From the NCBI GenBank assembly GCA_910574285.1, contig CAJTAL010000050.1, forward strand, positions 1 to 32,024: a stretch of 32,024 bases of DNA, in the 5' to 3' direction. The number at the start of each line of letters is the position of its first letter. Position 1 is the stretch's first letter. The stretch is from Lachnospiraceae bacterium (GTDB taxonomy: Bacteria; Bacillota; Clostridia; Lachnospirales; Lachnospiraceae). The translations under genes and the position numbers were made by a program. The notes under the pieces were generated by a model. It searched no databases and had not been told where the DNA came from. It saw nothing but the letters and a program-made list of their open reading frames with translations. Shown here piece by piece: positions 17,507 to 23,787 of the stretch.

Positions 17507-18240
17507 AGATCCGCTTTCTCAAGAAGATCCGGGCGAAGCCTTGCCGTACGGATCACGGACTGTTCCCGTCTCCACTTCTCCACATTGGCATGATGTCCGG
17601 AGAGGAGAACTTCCGGCACCTGCTTTCCGTGCCAGATCTCAGGTCTTGAATACTGCGGATATTCGAGAAGATTATCCTGGAAGCTTTCAAATTCCGCAGA
17701 TACGTCATTATGAAGCACTCCCGGAACAAGACGTGAGATCGCGTCCACCATGATCATAGCGGGAAGTTCTCCGCCCGTTACCACATAATCGCCGATCGAC
17801 ACATAATCTGTCACAATCTCCTCCAACACACGTTCGTCTATTCCTTCGTAATGTCCGCATAAGAAGATCAATTCCTCTTCTTTCGCCAATTCTTCTGCCA
17901 TACCCTGATGAAACGTCTTCCCCTGGGGTGAGAGATAGACGACCCGCGGCTGCTTTCTTCTTGAACCGGCAGTATCTCCCGGCATCGGATCTGATTCCCC
18001 GGAACTTATCCGATTCATGACCGCCTCATACGCCTGATAGACCGGCTCTGCCTGCATCAGCATTCCCGCGCCGCCGCCATAGGGATAATCATCCACGCTG
18101 TTATGCTTATTAAACGCATAATCCCTGATATTCACCGCTTCGACAGAAAGAATCCCCTTACTCATAGCCCTGCCGATAATGCTGGTATCCAGGCCCTGCA
18201 TAACCATCTCCGGAAATAGTGTCATAATATAAAAATGCAT
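17380..18240 (-). CDS. trmD: tRNA (guanine-N1)-methyltransferase with repeat tail
   Basis: TrmD methylates G37 of tRNAs with AdoMet, preventing frameshifting. The first 235 or so residues are canonical: MHFYIMTLFPEMV, PYGGGAGMLM, VYLSPQGKTF, FLCGHYEGIDERV and YVVTGGELPAM, which forms the trefoil-knot cofactor site. Family members end near residue 240. Here a tail of about 45 residues follows LLEKADL: ERERETA heptads repeated three times, then EREIAEREKTERERETAER. It is very highly charged and probably a single long helix. The tail comes from a DNA minisatellite that continues past the stop. It is last in the ylxM operon. The usual rplS neighbour is absent. Confidence 0.93.
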   Translation of the reverse strand: MHFYIMTLFPEMVMQGLDTSIIGRAMSKGILSVEAVNIRDYAFNKHNSVDDYPYGGGAGMLMQAEPVYQAYEAVMNRISSGESDPMPGDTAGSRRKQPRVVYLSPQGKTFHQGMAEELAKEEELIFLCGHYEGIDERVLEEIVTDYVSIGDYVVTGGELPAMIMVDAISRLVPGVLHNDVSAEFESFQDNLLEYPQYSRPEIWHGKQVPEVLLSGHHANVEKWRREQSVIRTARLRPDLLEKADLSERERETAERERETAERERETAEREIAEREKTERERETAER

Positions 18241-18319
18241 ACCCCTGTTCCTCTTTCTCTTTCATCGCCTTAAACTGTCTGTCTCATCTGCTTTATCTAT
18301 TTCAAAATAGATATCCCGC

Positions 18320-18826
18320 TCAGATCAGCCCGTCCATCACATGAATCTTCATAAGCCTTCCCGGGATATCAACATCCAGAATACATTCCTTTATAGCCGG
18401 AATCAATATCTCTCCTTTCGACGGATGCTCAATTACATATACATCGTTCGCTCCGGTCTCCATTACATTCTTCAGGATACCAAACTCCTCGCCCTTATCC
18501 GTCACGACTTTCATTCCAATCATATCGGCAATATAATACTCATCTTCCTCAAGGGGCGCCGCATCGTCACGCTTCACGAGAAGGGAGCAACGCTTATATC
18601 TCTCGATGTCATTGATATTATCATAGCCTTTGAACTTCAATATGACAAATTGCTTAAAGAACTTCACATTCTCAATCTCCAGAGAAATCGTTTCCTTCCC
18701 TGTATCTAACAGTACCTGACGAAGCTCCTGGAAACGCGCCGCATCATCCGTCGTCGGAAATACTTTTACTTCTCCACGTATTCCGTGGGTCTGAGTAATC
18801 ACTCCAACCTGTAATAATTCTTCCAT
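18320..18826 (-). CDS. rimM: 16S rRNA processing protein RimM
   Basis: A 168-residue ribosome maturation factor that binds S19 and helps assemble the 30S head. It has the N-terminal RimM barrel (LLQVGVITQTHGIRGEVKVFPTTDD, quoted from residue 4 and interrupted here) and a C-terminal PRC-barrel with YYIADMIGMKVV and GEILIPAIKE. I start at 18826, nine bases after GGGAG. A longer start at 18844 overlaps that ribosome binding site. It is between khpA and trmD, the conserved Firmicute order. Confidence 0.92.
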   Translation of the reverse strand: MEELLQVGVITQTHGIRGEVKVFPTTDDAARFQELRQVLLDTGKETISLEIENVKFFKQFVILKFKGYDNINDIERYKRCSLLVKRDDAAPLEEDEYYIADMIGMKVVTDKGEEFGILKNVMETGANDVYVIEHPSKGEILIPAIKECILDVDIPGRLMKIHVMDGLI

Positions 18827-18855
18827 AATGATAATCTCCCTCATATGATAAATGA

Positions 18856-18887
18856 AGGACAGACAACAAAAATCTTGCGTCTGTCCT
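18856..18887 (-). other. Hairpin between khpA and rimM
   Basis: AGGACAGAC (18856-18864) pairs perfectly with GTCTGTCCT (18879-18887) across a 14-base loop. No strong T-run follows. It may partly attenuate or process the operon transcript ahead of rimM and trmD. Confidence 0.45.
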
Positions 18888-18896
18888 CTATGCGGA

Positions 18897-19127
18897 TTAA
18901 TCCATGATATCTACGATAACCTTCTTATCCTCTTTTGCAGCTGCTGCTTTTACCACCGACCGTATTGCCTTTGCAATACGTCCCTGCTTTCCAATCACCT
19001 TTCCCATATCAGAATCGGCAACATGTACTTCAAGAACCATCGTCTTCTTTTCCTCTCTCTCTGTCACAACAACGCTGTCAGGATCGTCGACTAATGCTTT
19101 CGTAATAACCTCAACTAATTCTTTCAT
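18897..19127 (-). CDS. khpA: KH-domain RNA-binding protein KhpA
   Basis: A 76-residue protein consisting of one KH domain with the GKVIGKQGRIAKAIR loop (GxxG motif) that grips single-stranded RNA. KhpA (YlqC) works with KhpB in Firmicutes and affects cell-division and envelope mRNAs. I start at 19127 (MKELVEVI), seven bases after GAGGGG. The in-frame start at 19148 would include the ribosome binding site. It lies between rpsP and rimM, its standard place. Confidence 0.92.
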   Translation of the reverse strand: MKELVEVITKALVDDPDSVVVTEREEKKTMVLEVHVADSDMGKVIGKQGRIAKAIRSVVKAAAAKEDKKVIVDIMD

Positions 19128-19169
19128 GACTGTACCCCTCAAATACAAGATTTATTCCTACAGCGCCGG

Positions 19170-19415
19170 CTATTTCTCAATCCCTGCTATTTTGAAAATC
19201 TTGCTCACCACTTCTGTAGGCTGCGCGCCGTTCTTCAGCCACTTCTTAGCTGCCTCTTCATCAACTTTGATCGCGCTCGGATCACAATTCGGATCATAAG
19301 TTCCGATCTCGTCAATAAATTTTCCGTCTCTCGGGGATCTTGAGTCAGCTACGATAATTCTATAAAAAGGAGCCTTCTTCTGTCCCATTCTTCTTAATCT
19401 GATCTTTACTGCCAT
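19170..19415 (-). CDS. rpsP: 30S ribosomal protein S16
   Basis: An 81-residue ribosomal protein with the S16 opening [18 protein letters not shown] followed by [19 protein letters not shown]. It is a primary-assembly protein of the 30S body. The start follows GGAGG by nine bases. It has its own promoter and a leader hairpin inside the operon, and is 42 bases before khpA. Confidence 0.97.
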   Translation of the reverse strand: MAVKIRLRRMGQKKAPFYRIIVADSRSPRDGKFIDEIGTYDPNCDPSAIKVDEEAAKKWLKNGAQPTEVVSKIFKIAGIEK

Positions 19416-19455
19416 TGTATCTTACCTCCAAAAATAATAAAAATGTAATTGTCTA

Positions 19456-19481
19456 TACAGGAATCTCTGATCTTTCCTGTA
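19456..19481 (-). promoter_or_regulatory. Hairpin in the rpsP leader
   Basis: TACAGGAA (19474-19481) and TTCCTGTA form a perfect eight-base stem with a ten-base loop in the 5' leader between the rpsP promoter and its ribosome binding site. A T-rich run follows about 12 bases later. It could be a control element or simply a stabilising stem. Confidence 0.4.
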
Positions 19482-19490
19482 TGCTGCTAT

Positions 19491-19520
19491 ATTATATAAC
19501 GCGCAAACGGAGCTATACAA
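19491..19520 (-). promoter_or_regulatory. Internal promoter before rpsP
   Basis: TTGTAT (19520-19515), an 18-base spacer and a perfect TATAAT (19496-19491) lie in the 190-base gap between ffh and rpsP. This gives the ribosomal part of the operon extra transcription. Confidence 0.6.
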
Positions 19521-19605
19521 GAAAATATATTCCCGCACCGTTTCCAACGCGATATATCGTTGCCAGGAACAGACTTCCGTCAGAAAACAAAGTCTGTCTC
19601 ATTAC

Positions 19606-20961
19606 CTAAAACGGAAGATGGAATTTCCCTTTTCTGCCGCCTTTTCCCACCATTTTCATAAGCTTCTTCATCTCGCCGAACTGCTTCACCATACGATTCA
19701 CTTCGCTGATATCCACGCCGGCTCCCTTTGCGATCCGGTGTTTCCTCGAAGGATTCAGAAGCTCCGGGTTCCTTCTTTCCTGCAGCGTCATAGAATAGAT
19801 CATGGCTTCCATTCTTGCCATACTCTTCTCTGCCTGGGCGGTCTGTTCATCGTCCAGACCTTTCATCTTACCCATGCCGCCCATCCCGCCTAATCCGGGC
19901 ATCATATTCATAATACTGCCAAGTCCGCCCATATTCTTCATCTGGCTGATGCTTTCCAGATAATCTTCAAAATCAAACTGATTTTTTTTCATTTTCTGGG
20001 CCATCTGCTTCGCTTTTTCTTCATCAATCTGAGCTTCCGCTTTCTCGATCAGCGTCAGCACGTCGCCCATCCCCAAGATACGGGAAGCCATTCTGTCCGG
20101 ATAGAACTGCTCCAGATCAGATAATTTCTCTCCCATACCTACATATAATATAGGTTTTCCGGTAACGGCTTTCACGGACAAAGCCGCGCCGCCTCTGGTA
20201 TCGCCGTCAAGCTTCGTGACGATCACGCCGTCAACTCCGGCCTTTTCATTAAACTCTTTTGCCACATTCACTGCATCCTGACCTGTCATCGCATCTATGA
20301 CAAGAATGGTCTGATGCACGGTTACCGCTTCTTTTATCTCCTTTAACTCATCCATCATGTCCTCATCGACATGAAGACGGCCCGCAGTATCCAGAATCAC
20401 GATATTATTGCCGTTCTTTTGGGCATGCTCAAGGGCTGCCTTTGCGATATTCGCAGGTTTGTGGTTCGAACCCATATCAAAAACCTCAACACCCTGCTTC
20501 TCTCCGTTCACTTGTAACTGCTTGATCGCTGCAGGACGATATACGTCGCAGGCAACCAGGAGAGGTTTCTTCCCCTTCAGCTTATATTTCCCCGCCAGTT
20601 TGGCCGTGGTCGTCGTCTTACCGGCTCCCTGGAGACCCGCCATCATAATGACCGTTATCGCACTACCCGGCTGCAGCCGAATCTCCGTGGTCTCTGATCC
20701 CATCAACTTTACCAGTTCTTCATTCACGATCTTAATGACCATCTGTCCCGGATTCAGACCGTTCATAACATCCTGTCCGATCGCCCGTTCCTGGACACTC
20801 TTAATGAAATCCTTTACCACTTTGAAGTTTACATCTGCGGCAAGCAGCGCCCTTTTGATCTCTTTTAACGCCTCTTTGACATCCTCTTCTGTAAGACGCC
20901 CCTTACTTCTCAGGTTTTTGAATATATTTTGAAGTTTTTCTGTCAGACTGTCAAATGCCAT
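19606..20961 (-). CDS. ffh: Signal recognition particle GTPase
   Basis: Ffh (SRP54), 451 residues, binds 4.5S/6S RNA and nascent signal sequences and delivers ribosomes to FtsY. The N-domain covers about residues 1-95. The G-domain P-loop is GLQGAGKTTTTAKLA near 109, with DTAGR, TKLDGDTRGGAAL and GMGEKLSDLEQF. The C-terminal M-domain is rich in methionine (IMNMMPGLGGMGGMGKMKG) and ends MLKM-like. AGAGGAG lies ten bases before the ATG and one base separates it from the ylxM stop, so the two are coupled. Confidence 0.98.
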   Translation of the reverse strand: MAFDSLTEKLQNIFKNLRSKGRLTEEDVKEALKEIKRALLAADVNFKVVKDFIKSVQERAIGQDVMNGLNPGQMVIKIVNEELVKLMGSETTEIRLQPGSAITVIMMAGLQGAGKTTTTAKLAGKYKLKGKKPLLVACDVYRPAAIKQLQVNGEKQGVEVFDMGSNHKPANIAKAALEHAQKNGNNIVILDTAGRLHVDEDMMDELKEIKEAVTVHQTILVIDAMTGQDAVNVAKEFNEKAGVDGVIVTKLDGDTRGGAALSVKAVTGKPILYVGMGEKLSDLEQFYPDRMASRILGMGDVLTLIEKAEAQIDEEKAKQMAQKMKKNQFDFEDYLESISQMKNMGGLGSIMNMMPGLGGMGGMGKMKGLDDEQTAQAEKSMARMEAMIYSMTLQERRNPELLNPSRKHRIAKGAGVDISEVNRMVKQFGEMKKLMKMVGKGGRKGKFHLPF

Positions 20962-20962
20962 A

Positions 20963-21307
20963 CTATAACTCCTCTATAATCTCACCGGATATCTTGCGGA
21001 TATTACCAATCAGTTTTTCCGCATCCTCATCACTATAAGTATCCAGAAGTTCATTGATCTTCTCAACCTTTTCCCGGATTGCCAGGAACTTCTCCACCAA
21101 ATGAAGCTTCTCTTCATATCCTTTCAGCGTCTGGTTGCACCGTTTGATCAGATCATGTACACCCTGACGGCTAATACCCATCTCCGCGGCAATCTCACCG
21201 AGTGACAGATCTTCTATGACAAAATACTCATAGACCTCTTTCTGGTGTTCTGTCAGTAATTCACCGTAAAAATCAAACAACAATGTCTGTTCCAGAATCT
21301 TATCCAT
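20963..21307 (-). CDS. ylxM: YlxM family DNA-binding/SRP accessory protein
   Basis: A 114-residue helix-turn-helix protein of the YlxM/p13 family: LLTEHQKEVYEYFVIEDLSL followed by GEIAAEMGISRQGVHDLIKR. Partners are always ffh or ftsY, and YlxM is reported to stimulate SRP activity. I start at 21307 (MDKILEQT), after AGGTG with six bases of spacing. The longest frame starts at 21328, but that ATG is part of the -10 element of the operon promoter and cannot be used. Confidence 0.93.
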   Translation of the reverse strand: MDKILEQTLLFDFYGELLTEHQKEVYEYFVIEDLSLGEIAAEMGISRQGVHDLIKRCNQTLKGYEEKLHLVEKFLAIREKVEKINELLDTYSDEDAEKLIGNIRKISGEIIEEL

Positions 21308-21323
21308 ATCCATCACCTGTGAT

Positions 21324-21352
21324 ATCATACAATATAATCTTTAGGGTGTCAA
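21324..21352 (-). promoter_or_regulatory. Promoter of the ylxM-ffh-rpsP-khpA-rimM-trmD operon
   Basis: A perfect TTGACA (21352-21347), a 17-base spacer and TATGAT (21329-21324) precede ylxM with a leader of only about ten bases. It marks the inner edge of core sequence. Material with mobile-element character begins just upstream. Confidence 0.85.
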
Positions 21353-21366
21353 GTGTTTTTTCTTGT

Positions 21367-21380
21367 CGAACTAACATTCG
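21367..21380. promoter_or_regulatory. SOS-box-like sequence
   Basis: Read on the minus strand, the 14 bases are CGAATGTTAGTTCG, which fits the Gram-positive LexA box CGAA(C/T)-N4-GTTCG. It lies 15 bases upstream of the -35 of the ylxM promoter and does not overlap a promoter I can see. It may be a remnant of a lost SOS-controlled gene. Two short hairpins (21393-21418 and 21425-21446) follow on the plus strand. Confidence 0.3.
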
Positions 21381-21459
21381 AGTTGTTGCGAAGTTACTTT
21401 TCACGGGGTAGGGAAAGTAATCCGTTTCCCCAACTTGTGGGGGAAAATGAAAAAGATTC

Positions 21460-21488
21460 TTGAATCCTCTTCGTATGTATGCTATATT
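21460..21488 (+). promoter_or_regulatory. Promoter of the convergent small RNA
   Basis: TTGAAT (21460-21465), a 17-base spacer and TATATT (21483-21488). The sequence from GCTATATT onward resembles that of the opposing toxin promoter at 21792-21820. Confidence 0.55.
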
Positions 21489-21494
21489 ATAGAC

Positions 21495-21611
21495 AAAGGG
21501 AAAGCCATGCAAGCGGCTCTACCCACTAAATAGGTTTTTGTTTACCTCTGTCTTTCATTGACATAGGCAAGCCGTCACTATTTGCGGTAGTGGCGGCTAT
21601 TTCTTTTTTCC
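21495..21611 (+). ncRNA. Candidate antisense RNA of a type I toxin-antitoxin module
   Basis: A short plus-strand transcript of about 115 bases is predicted between the promoter at 21460-21488 and an intrinsic terminator: a ten-pair stem (21571-21580 with 21588-21597) followed by ATTTCTTTTTT. It runs towards the small hydrophobic gene at 21597-21692. Its 3' end is antisense to that gene's last codons and 3' region, the tail-to-tail layout of TxpA/RatA and BsrG/SR4 modules. The 5' end carries only an eight-codon frame (ATG at 21507), so it is unlikely to be coding. A GTCTTTC stretch (21551-21557) is also complementary to GGGAAAGAC near the toxin mRNA 5' end. Antitoxin function is inferred. Confidence 0.5.
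21570..21611 (+). terminator. Terminator shared by toxin and antisense RNA
   Basis: GCCGTCACTA pairs with TAGTGGCGGC (one G-U pair in the plus RNA) around a seven-base loop, followed by TTTCTTTTTT on the plus strand. On the minus strand the stem has one mismatch and no T-run. Toxin transcripts may therefore read further into the antisense RNA template, lengthening the overlap. Confidence 0.75.
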
Positions 21612-21692
21612 CTTAAAGATTGTATAGCACAACCCCACAAGGGCGCAAATGAAGATACAGAACTGAAAAAGGTCAGCATATGTAACATACAT
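21597..21692 (-). CDS. Small hydrophobic holin-like toxin peptide
   Basis: A 31-residue frame reads MYVTYADLFQFCIFICALVG then LCYTIFKGKKK. It has a very strong ribosome binding site (AAAGGAGGG, seven bases before ATG), a single membrane span (about residues 8-26) and a basic KGKKK end. This is the pattern of putative holin-like / Fst-like type I toxins in Firmicutes, which depolarise membranes when overproduced. It is preceded by a 15-codon frame (21727-21774, MKPGGFTPPSIVWRE) in its leader and faced by a small RNA. Family assignment is from memory of the pattern. Toxicity is inferred. Confidence 0.65.
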   Translation of the reverse strand: MYVTYADLFQFCIFICALVGLCYTIFKGKKK

Positions 21693-21791
21693 CGGCAATC
21701 CCTCCTTTCTCTCGTCCGGAGGGCGCTCATTCCCTCCAAACTATACTTGGAGGGGTAAAGCCGCCTGGCTTCATGGTCTTTCCCTATCGAC

Positions 21792-21820
21792 AATATAGCA
21801 CAATATCCCTTATATGGCAA
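21792..21820 (-). promoter_or_regulatory. Promoter of the small toxin gene
   Basis: TTGCCA (21820-21815), a 17-base spacer and TATATT (21797-21792). The transcript would begin near 21786 with GGGAAAGACCATG and an AAGCC/GGCTT hairpin, giving a leader of about 90 bases before the peptide start. Confidence 0.65.
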
Positions 21821-21872
21821 TCTCTTCTATTTGATCTTTCTTGCTAAAAACTCCCCTTGTAGCTTACAATTT

Positions 21873-22010
21873 TCATTCTAAACCGCTTTCAATGATATTT
21901 TCCCCGTCTTTCAGTCTGTGTCCGTTCCTATACTCGTAGAGAGGGCAAGATTTAATAGGACACGAACGAATTTCTTTGTTATTTTGCGTTTTATTTGAGG
22001 TCACTTTGAG
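21873..22010 (-). pseudogene. Remnant of a Cys-rich mobile-element protein
   Basis: An open minus-strand frame of 45 codons contains NKEIRSCPIKSCPLYEYRNG then HRLKDGENIIESGLE and a stop. The RSCPIKSCPLYEYR pattern is that of small zinc-binding proteins in phages and conjugative elements (usually C..C before, then C..x..CPL.P.R.G). The upstream pair of cysteines and a proper start are missing: the frame opens after a TGA at 22011-22013, and the only start (GTG at 22004) lacks a ribosome binding site. I read it as the surviving C-terminal end of a mobile-element gene. Confidence 0.35.
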
Positions 22011-22044
22011 TCAAATTAGTCGAATTATATAATCCCTTTTTATG

Positions 22045-22163
22045 CCTTGCCACAGCAATCATTAGATCGCTGATTATTGCTGTGGCAAGGGTTCCAGGAG
22101 TTGGGGGTGAAAGACCCCCCAAGGTTTTCTTGATAAATTAATTTGCTTGAAACTGAAGCAAAT
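22045..22163. repeat. Cluster of three strong inverted repeats
   Basis: Three hairpins stand side by side. First, a perfect 15-base inverted repeat, CCTTGCCACAGCAAT (22045-22059) against 22076-22090. Second, TTGGGGGT / ACCCCCCAA (22101-22122) around GAAAG. Third, ATTTGCTT / AAGCAAAT (22141-22163) around GAAACTG. There is no gene here. Such packed repeats are typical of origins of transfer or replication and of mobile-element ends. The neighbouring integrase, excisionase and toxin remnants favour a transfer-type origin, but no nick-site consensus can be confirmed. Confidence 0.6.
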
Positions 22164-22314
22164 AACGTGGAAATCAACACTTTGTTTCATATGCTTTTCG
22201 TTCATATTGTGGCGTGTTTGGCTTTTTTCTCATCGCAACATCCGCTTTCCATCAACTTTCGATTTTATCTTTCTAATCAGTTCATGCAATTAATTCATCC
22301 GAATTAATTGCAAT

Positions 22315-22470
22315 CTATTCCGAAATAGCTTTCAGATATTTTTCAACAGATGATACTTGGTATAATGTACGCCGCCCTATTTGTATCTTCGCTCCTGCAT
22401 CTGTACCAATTTTCACCGCAGTCTAACATTCCTGCTAGCGTTTCTGCATTTACAGTTAAATGCCATCATC
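22315..22470 (-). pseudogene. Frameshifted excisionase-like gene
   Basis: Two frames together read like a small excisionase/helix-turn-helix protein of integrative elements. LTVNAETLAGMLDCG lies in one frame (about 22415-22459). VKIGTDAGAKIQIGRR then TLYQVSSVEKYLKAISE lies in another (22315-22413). A few bases missing near 22413 break the frame, and a TGA lies just before the first part. Neither half has its own ribosome binding site, so the gene is dead. It belongs with the integrase fragment at 23371-23604. Confidence 0.5.
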
Positions 22471-22526
22471 GTTTCTTTTTGTTGTCTTATGCATTCATCT
22501 TTCTTCCTTTCATCAATATTTGTCAG

Positions 22527-22555
22527 TTGACATTTGTAATCACTAGTGATAATAT
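22527..22555 (+). promoter_or_regulatory. Promoter and palindromic operator of the XRE gene
   Basis: A perfect TTGACA (22527-22532), a 17-base spacer and TAATAT (22550-22555). The spacer ends in the perfect palindrome ATCACTAGTGAT (22539-22550), which overlaps the -10. This is a typical site for autorepression by the downstream XRE protein. Confidence 0.7.
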
Positions 22556-22640
22556 CATTATAAATAAAAGTTTAATTATAATCAATTAATATTTAATTTT
22601 TTTAATGTTTAATTCCGTGTCATAAAAGGAGTGTGGACAA

Positions 22641-23333
22641 ATGAAAAAAAAGAGAGAATTAAACACAAACCAAGGGAAACGGTTAAAAGAATGTATAGAG
22701 GCTAAAAAAATGTCTCAAAAAGAATTAGCGAAAAAAAGCGGCTACTCAGAGCAATATATAAGTTATATTGCTAATAAGAAAAAAAATATGTCATTAGAAT
22801 CTGCAAAAATGTTTGCAGATATACTCGATGTAGATGCGGAATACTTATTGTGCGAAACAGATTGTAAAAATTTTACAGATTGGTTGAATAAAGGAATTGA
22901 AGAAGAAAAAGAGAGAAAATCAATAGCAAATGAAGCCTCCATATCATTATTAAAAGCAAATGGTATTTCCATTGACTTTTTCATAAAAGAATATCATAAC
23001 AAAAAATATGACATACTTGAAAACGGAAGCGGTGTCACAATCAAAACCGTGGATGGATACGATCCTGGAGAATTAGATTACGAAGCCGATGAAATGCTTA
23101 AAGATAAAGTAGATGATATGGAAAAAAGAGGTTTTCTTCCAGTATTTACTCAGAAAGCATATGCACGTGTACAATTTGAAGATGAATTCCCACAACTATT
23201 TGAACAAAAAGAGATATACAGATTTGTAGAAGATATTATAGATTTTGCGGAATTCCAAGCTGAAAGAATACGAAAAATATTGGACGAAAACAAACTCATA
23301 AATACACCCATACAGAAGCTCAAAGACTACTAA
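22641..23333 (+). CDS. XRE-family transcriptional regulator
   Basis: A 230-residue regulator with an N-terminal Cro/cI helix-turn-helix (about residues 11-66: GKRLKECIEAKKMSQKELAK, then SGYSEQYISYIANKKKNMS). The C-terminal 160 residues are acidic and match no family I recognise. AAGGAG lies nine bases before the ATG. The gene is clearly richer in A and T than the flanking core genes, which indicates transfer with the decayed integrative element around it. It is the only full-length large gene left in the scar. An autoregulatory palindrome lies in its promoter, and its other targets may be lost. Confidence 0.8.
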   Translation: MKKKRELNTNQGKRLKECIEAKKMSQKELAKKSGYSEQYISYIANKKKNMSLESAKMFADILDVDAEYLLCETDCKNFTDWLNKGIEEEKERKSIANEASISLLKANGISIDFFIKEYHNKKYDILENGSGVTIKTVDGYDPGELDYEADEMLKDKVDDMEKRGFLPVFTQKAYARVQFEDEFPQLFEQKEIYRFVEDIIDFAEFQAERIRKILDENKLINTPIQKLKDY

Positions 23334-23370
23334 AGGTTGTTATACTGCACACCGATGAGATATACAGGCT

Positions 23371-23604
23371 TTATCTGAAAAAATAGAAAAGACAGCACAC
23401 TAATGTTCGTATTTTTCGTCTTGCTTCATCTTCCCGCAAATTCAATATTACACTGACTTTACATTGAGCGTCTTTTACCGTCTTTATAATGGCATTTTTA
23501 ATATAAGTGTAGTAATATGATTTATAGTTTGTGCAAGTAGTTGCTTTCCTTCCGCTCTTTGCGAATGTATCCATCCAATAATCAAAATAAGTATTTAATG
23601 TCAT
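23371..23604 (-). pseudogene. Tyrosine integrase N-terminal fragment
   Basis: From 23604 the minus strand reads MTLNTYFDYWMDTFAKSG then RKATTCTNYKSYYYTYIKNA. This is the start of the SAM-like arm/core-binding domain of tyrosine recombinases of clostridial integrative elements (TL..YF..W...FA...RKATTC.NYKSYY..YI). Similarity continues weakly (KTVKDAQCKV) and then ends in unrelated residues and a stop. The catalytic domain with R-H-R-Y residues is absent. It marks an integrative element that has lost its recombinase. Confidence 0.6.
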
Positions 23605-23642
23605 TCTTGAAATGTTAGAGTGACAAAAGAAAATATTGACAA

Positions 23643-23744
23643 GAAACATATTTGTTGTGCGATGTATCAGACTTGGAAATTAATCTAATGTATTTTCTTT
23701 TTGGCGAAAAAGCAACGATTCTGCAATTACATACTAATTACTGA
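23643..23744 (+). pseudogene. Possible fragment of a second XRE regulator
   Basis: A 33-codon open stretch reads ETYLLCDVSDLEINLMYFLF then GEKATILQLHTNY. The YLLCDVSD piece resembles the end of XRE helix-turn-helix domains, compare EYLLCETD in the gene at 22641. There is no start codon context and the match is short, so this is only a weak suggestion. Confidence 0.2.
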
Positions 23745-23787
23745 GCCGACTTAAACCGCTCTAATGGATATGCTTATTTTGTTGTAA

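Noticed and set aside
21597-21820. An 80-residue frame covering 21578-21820 on the minus strand
   Set aside because: It starts inside the toxin promoter region, lacks a ribosome binding site and runs out of frame through the strongly supported 31-residue gene. It is a shadow frame.
23334-23370. Short frame ending HTDEIYRLYLKK after the XRE gene
   Set aside because: It overlaps the XRE end in another frame without a start or ribosome binding site; too short to support.
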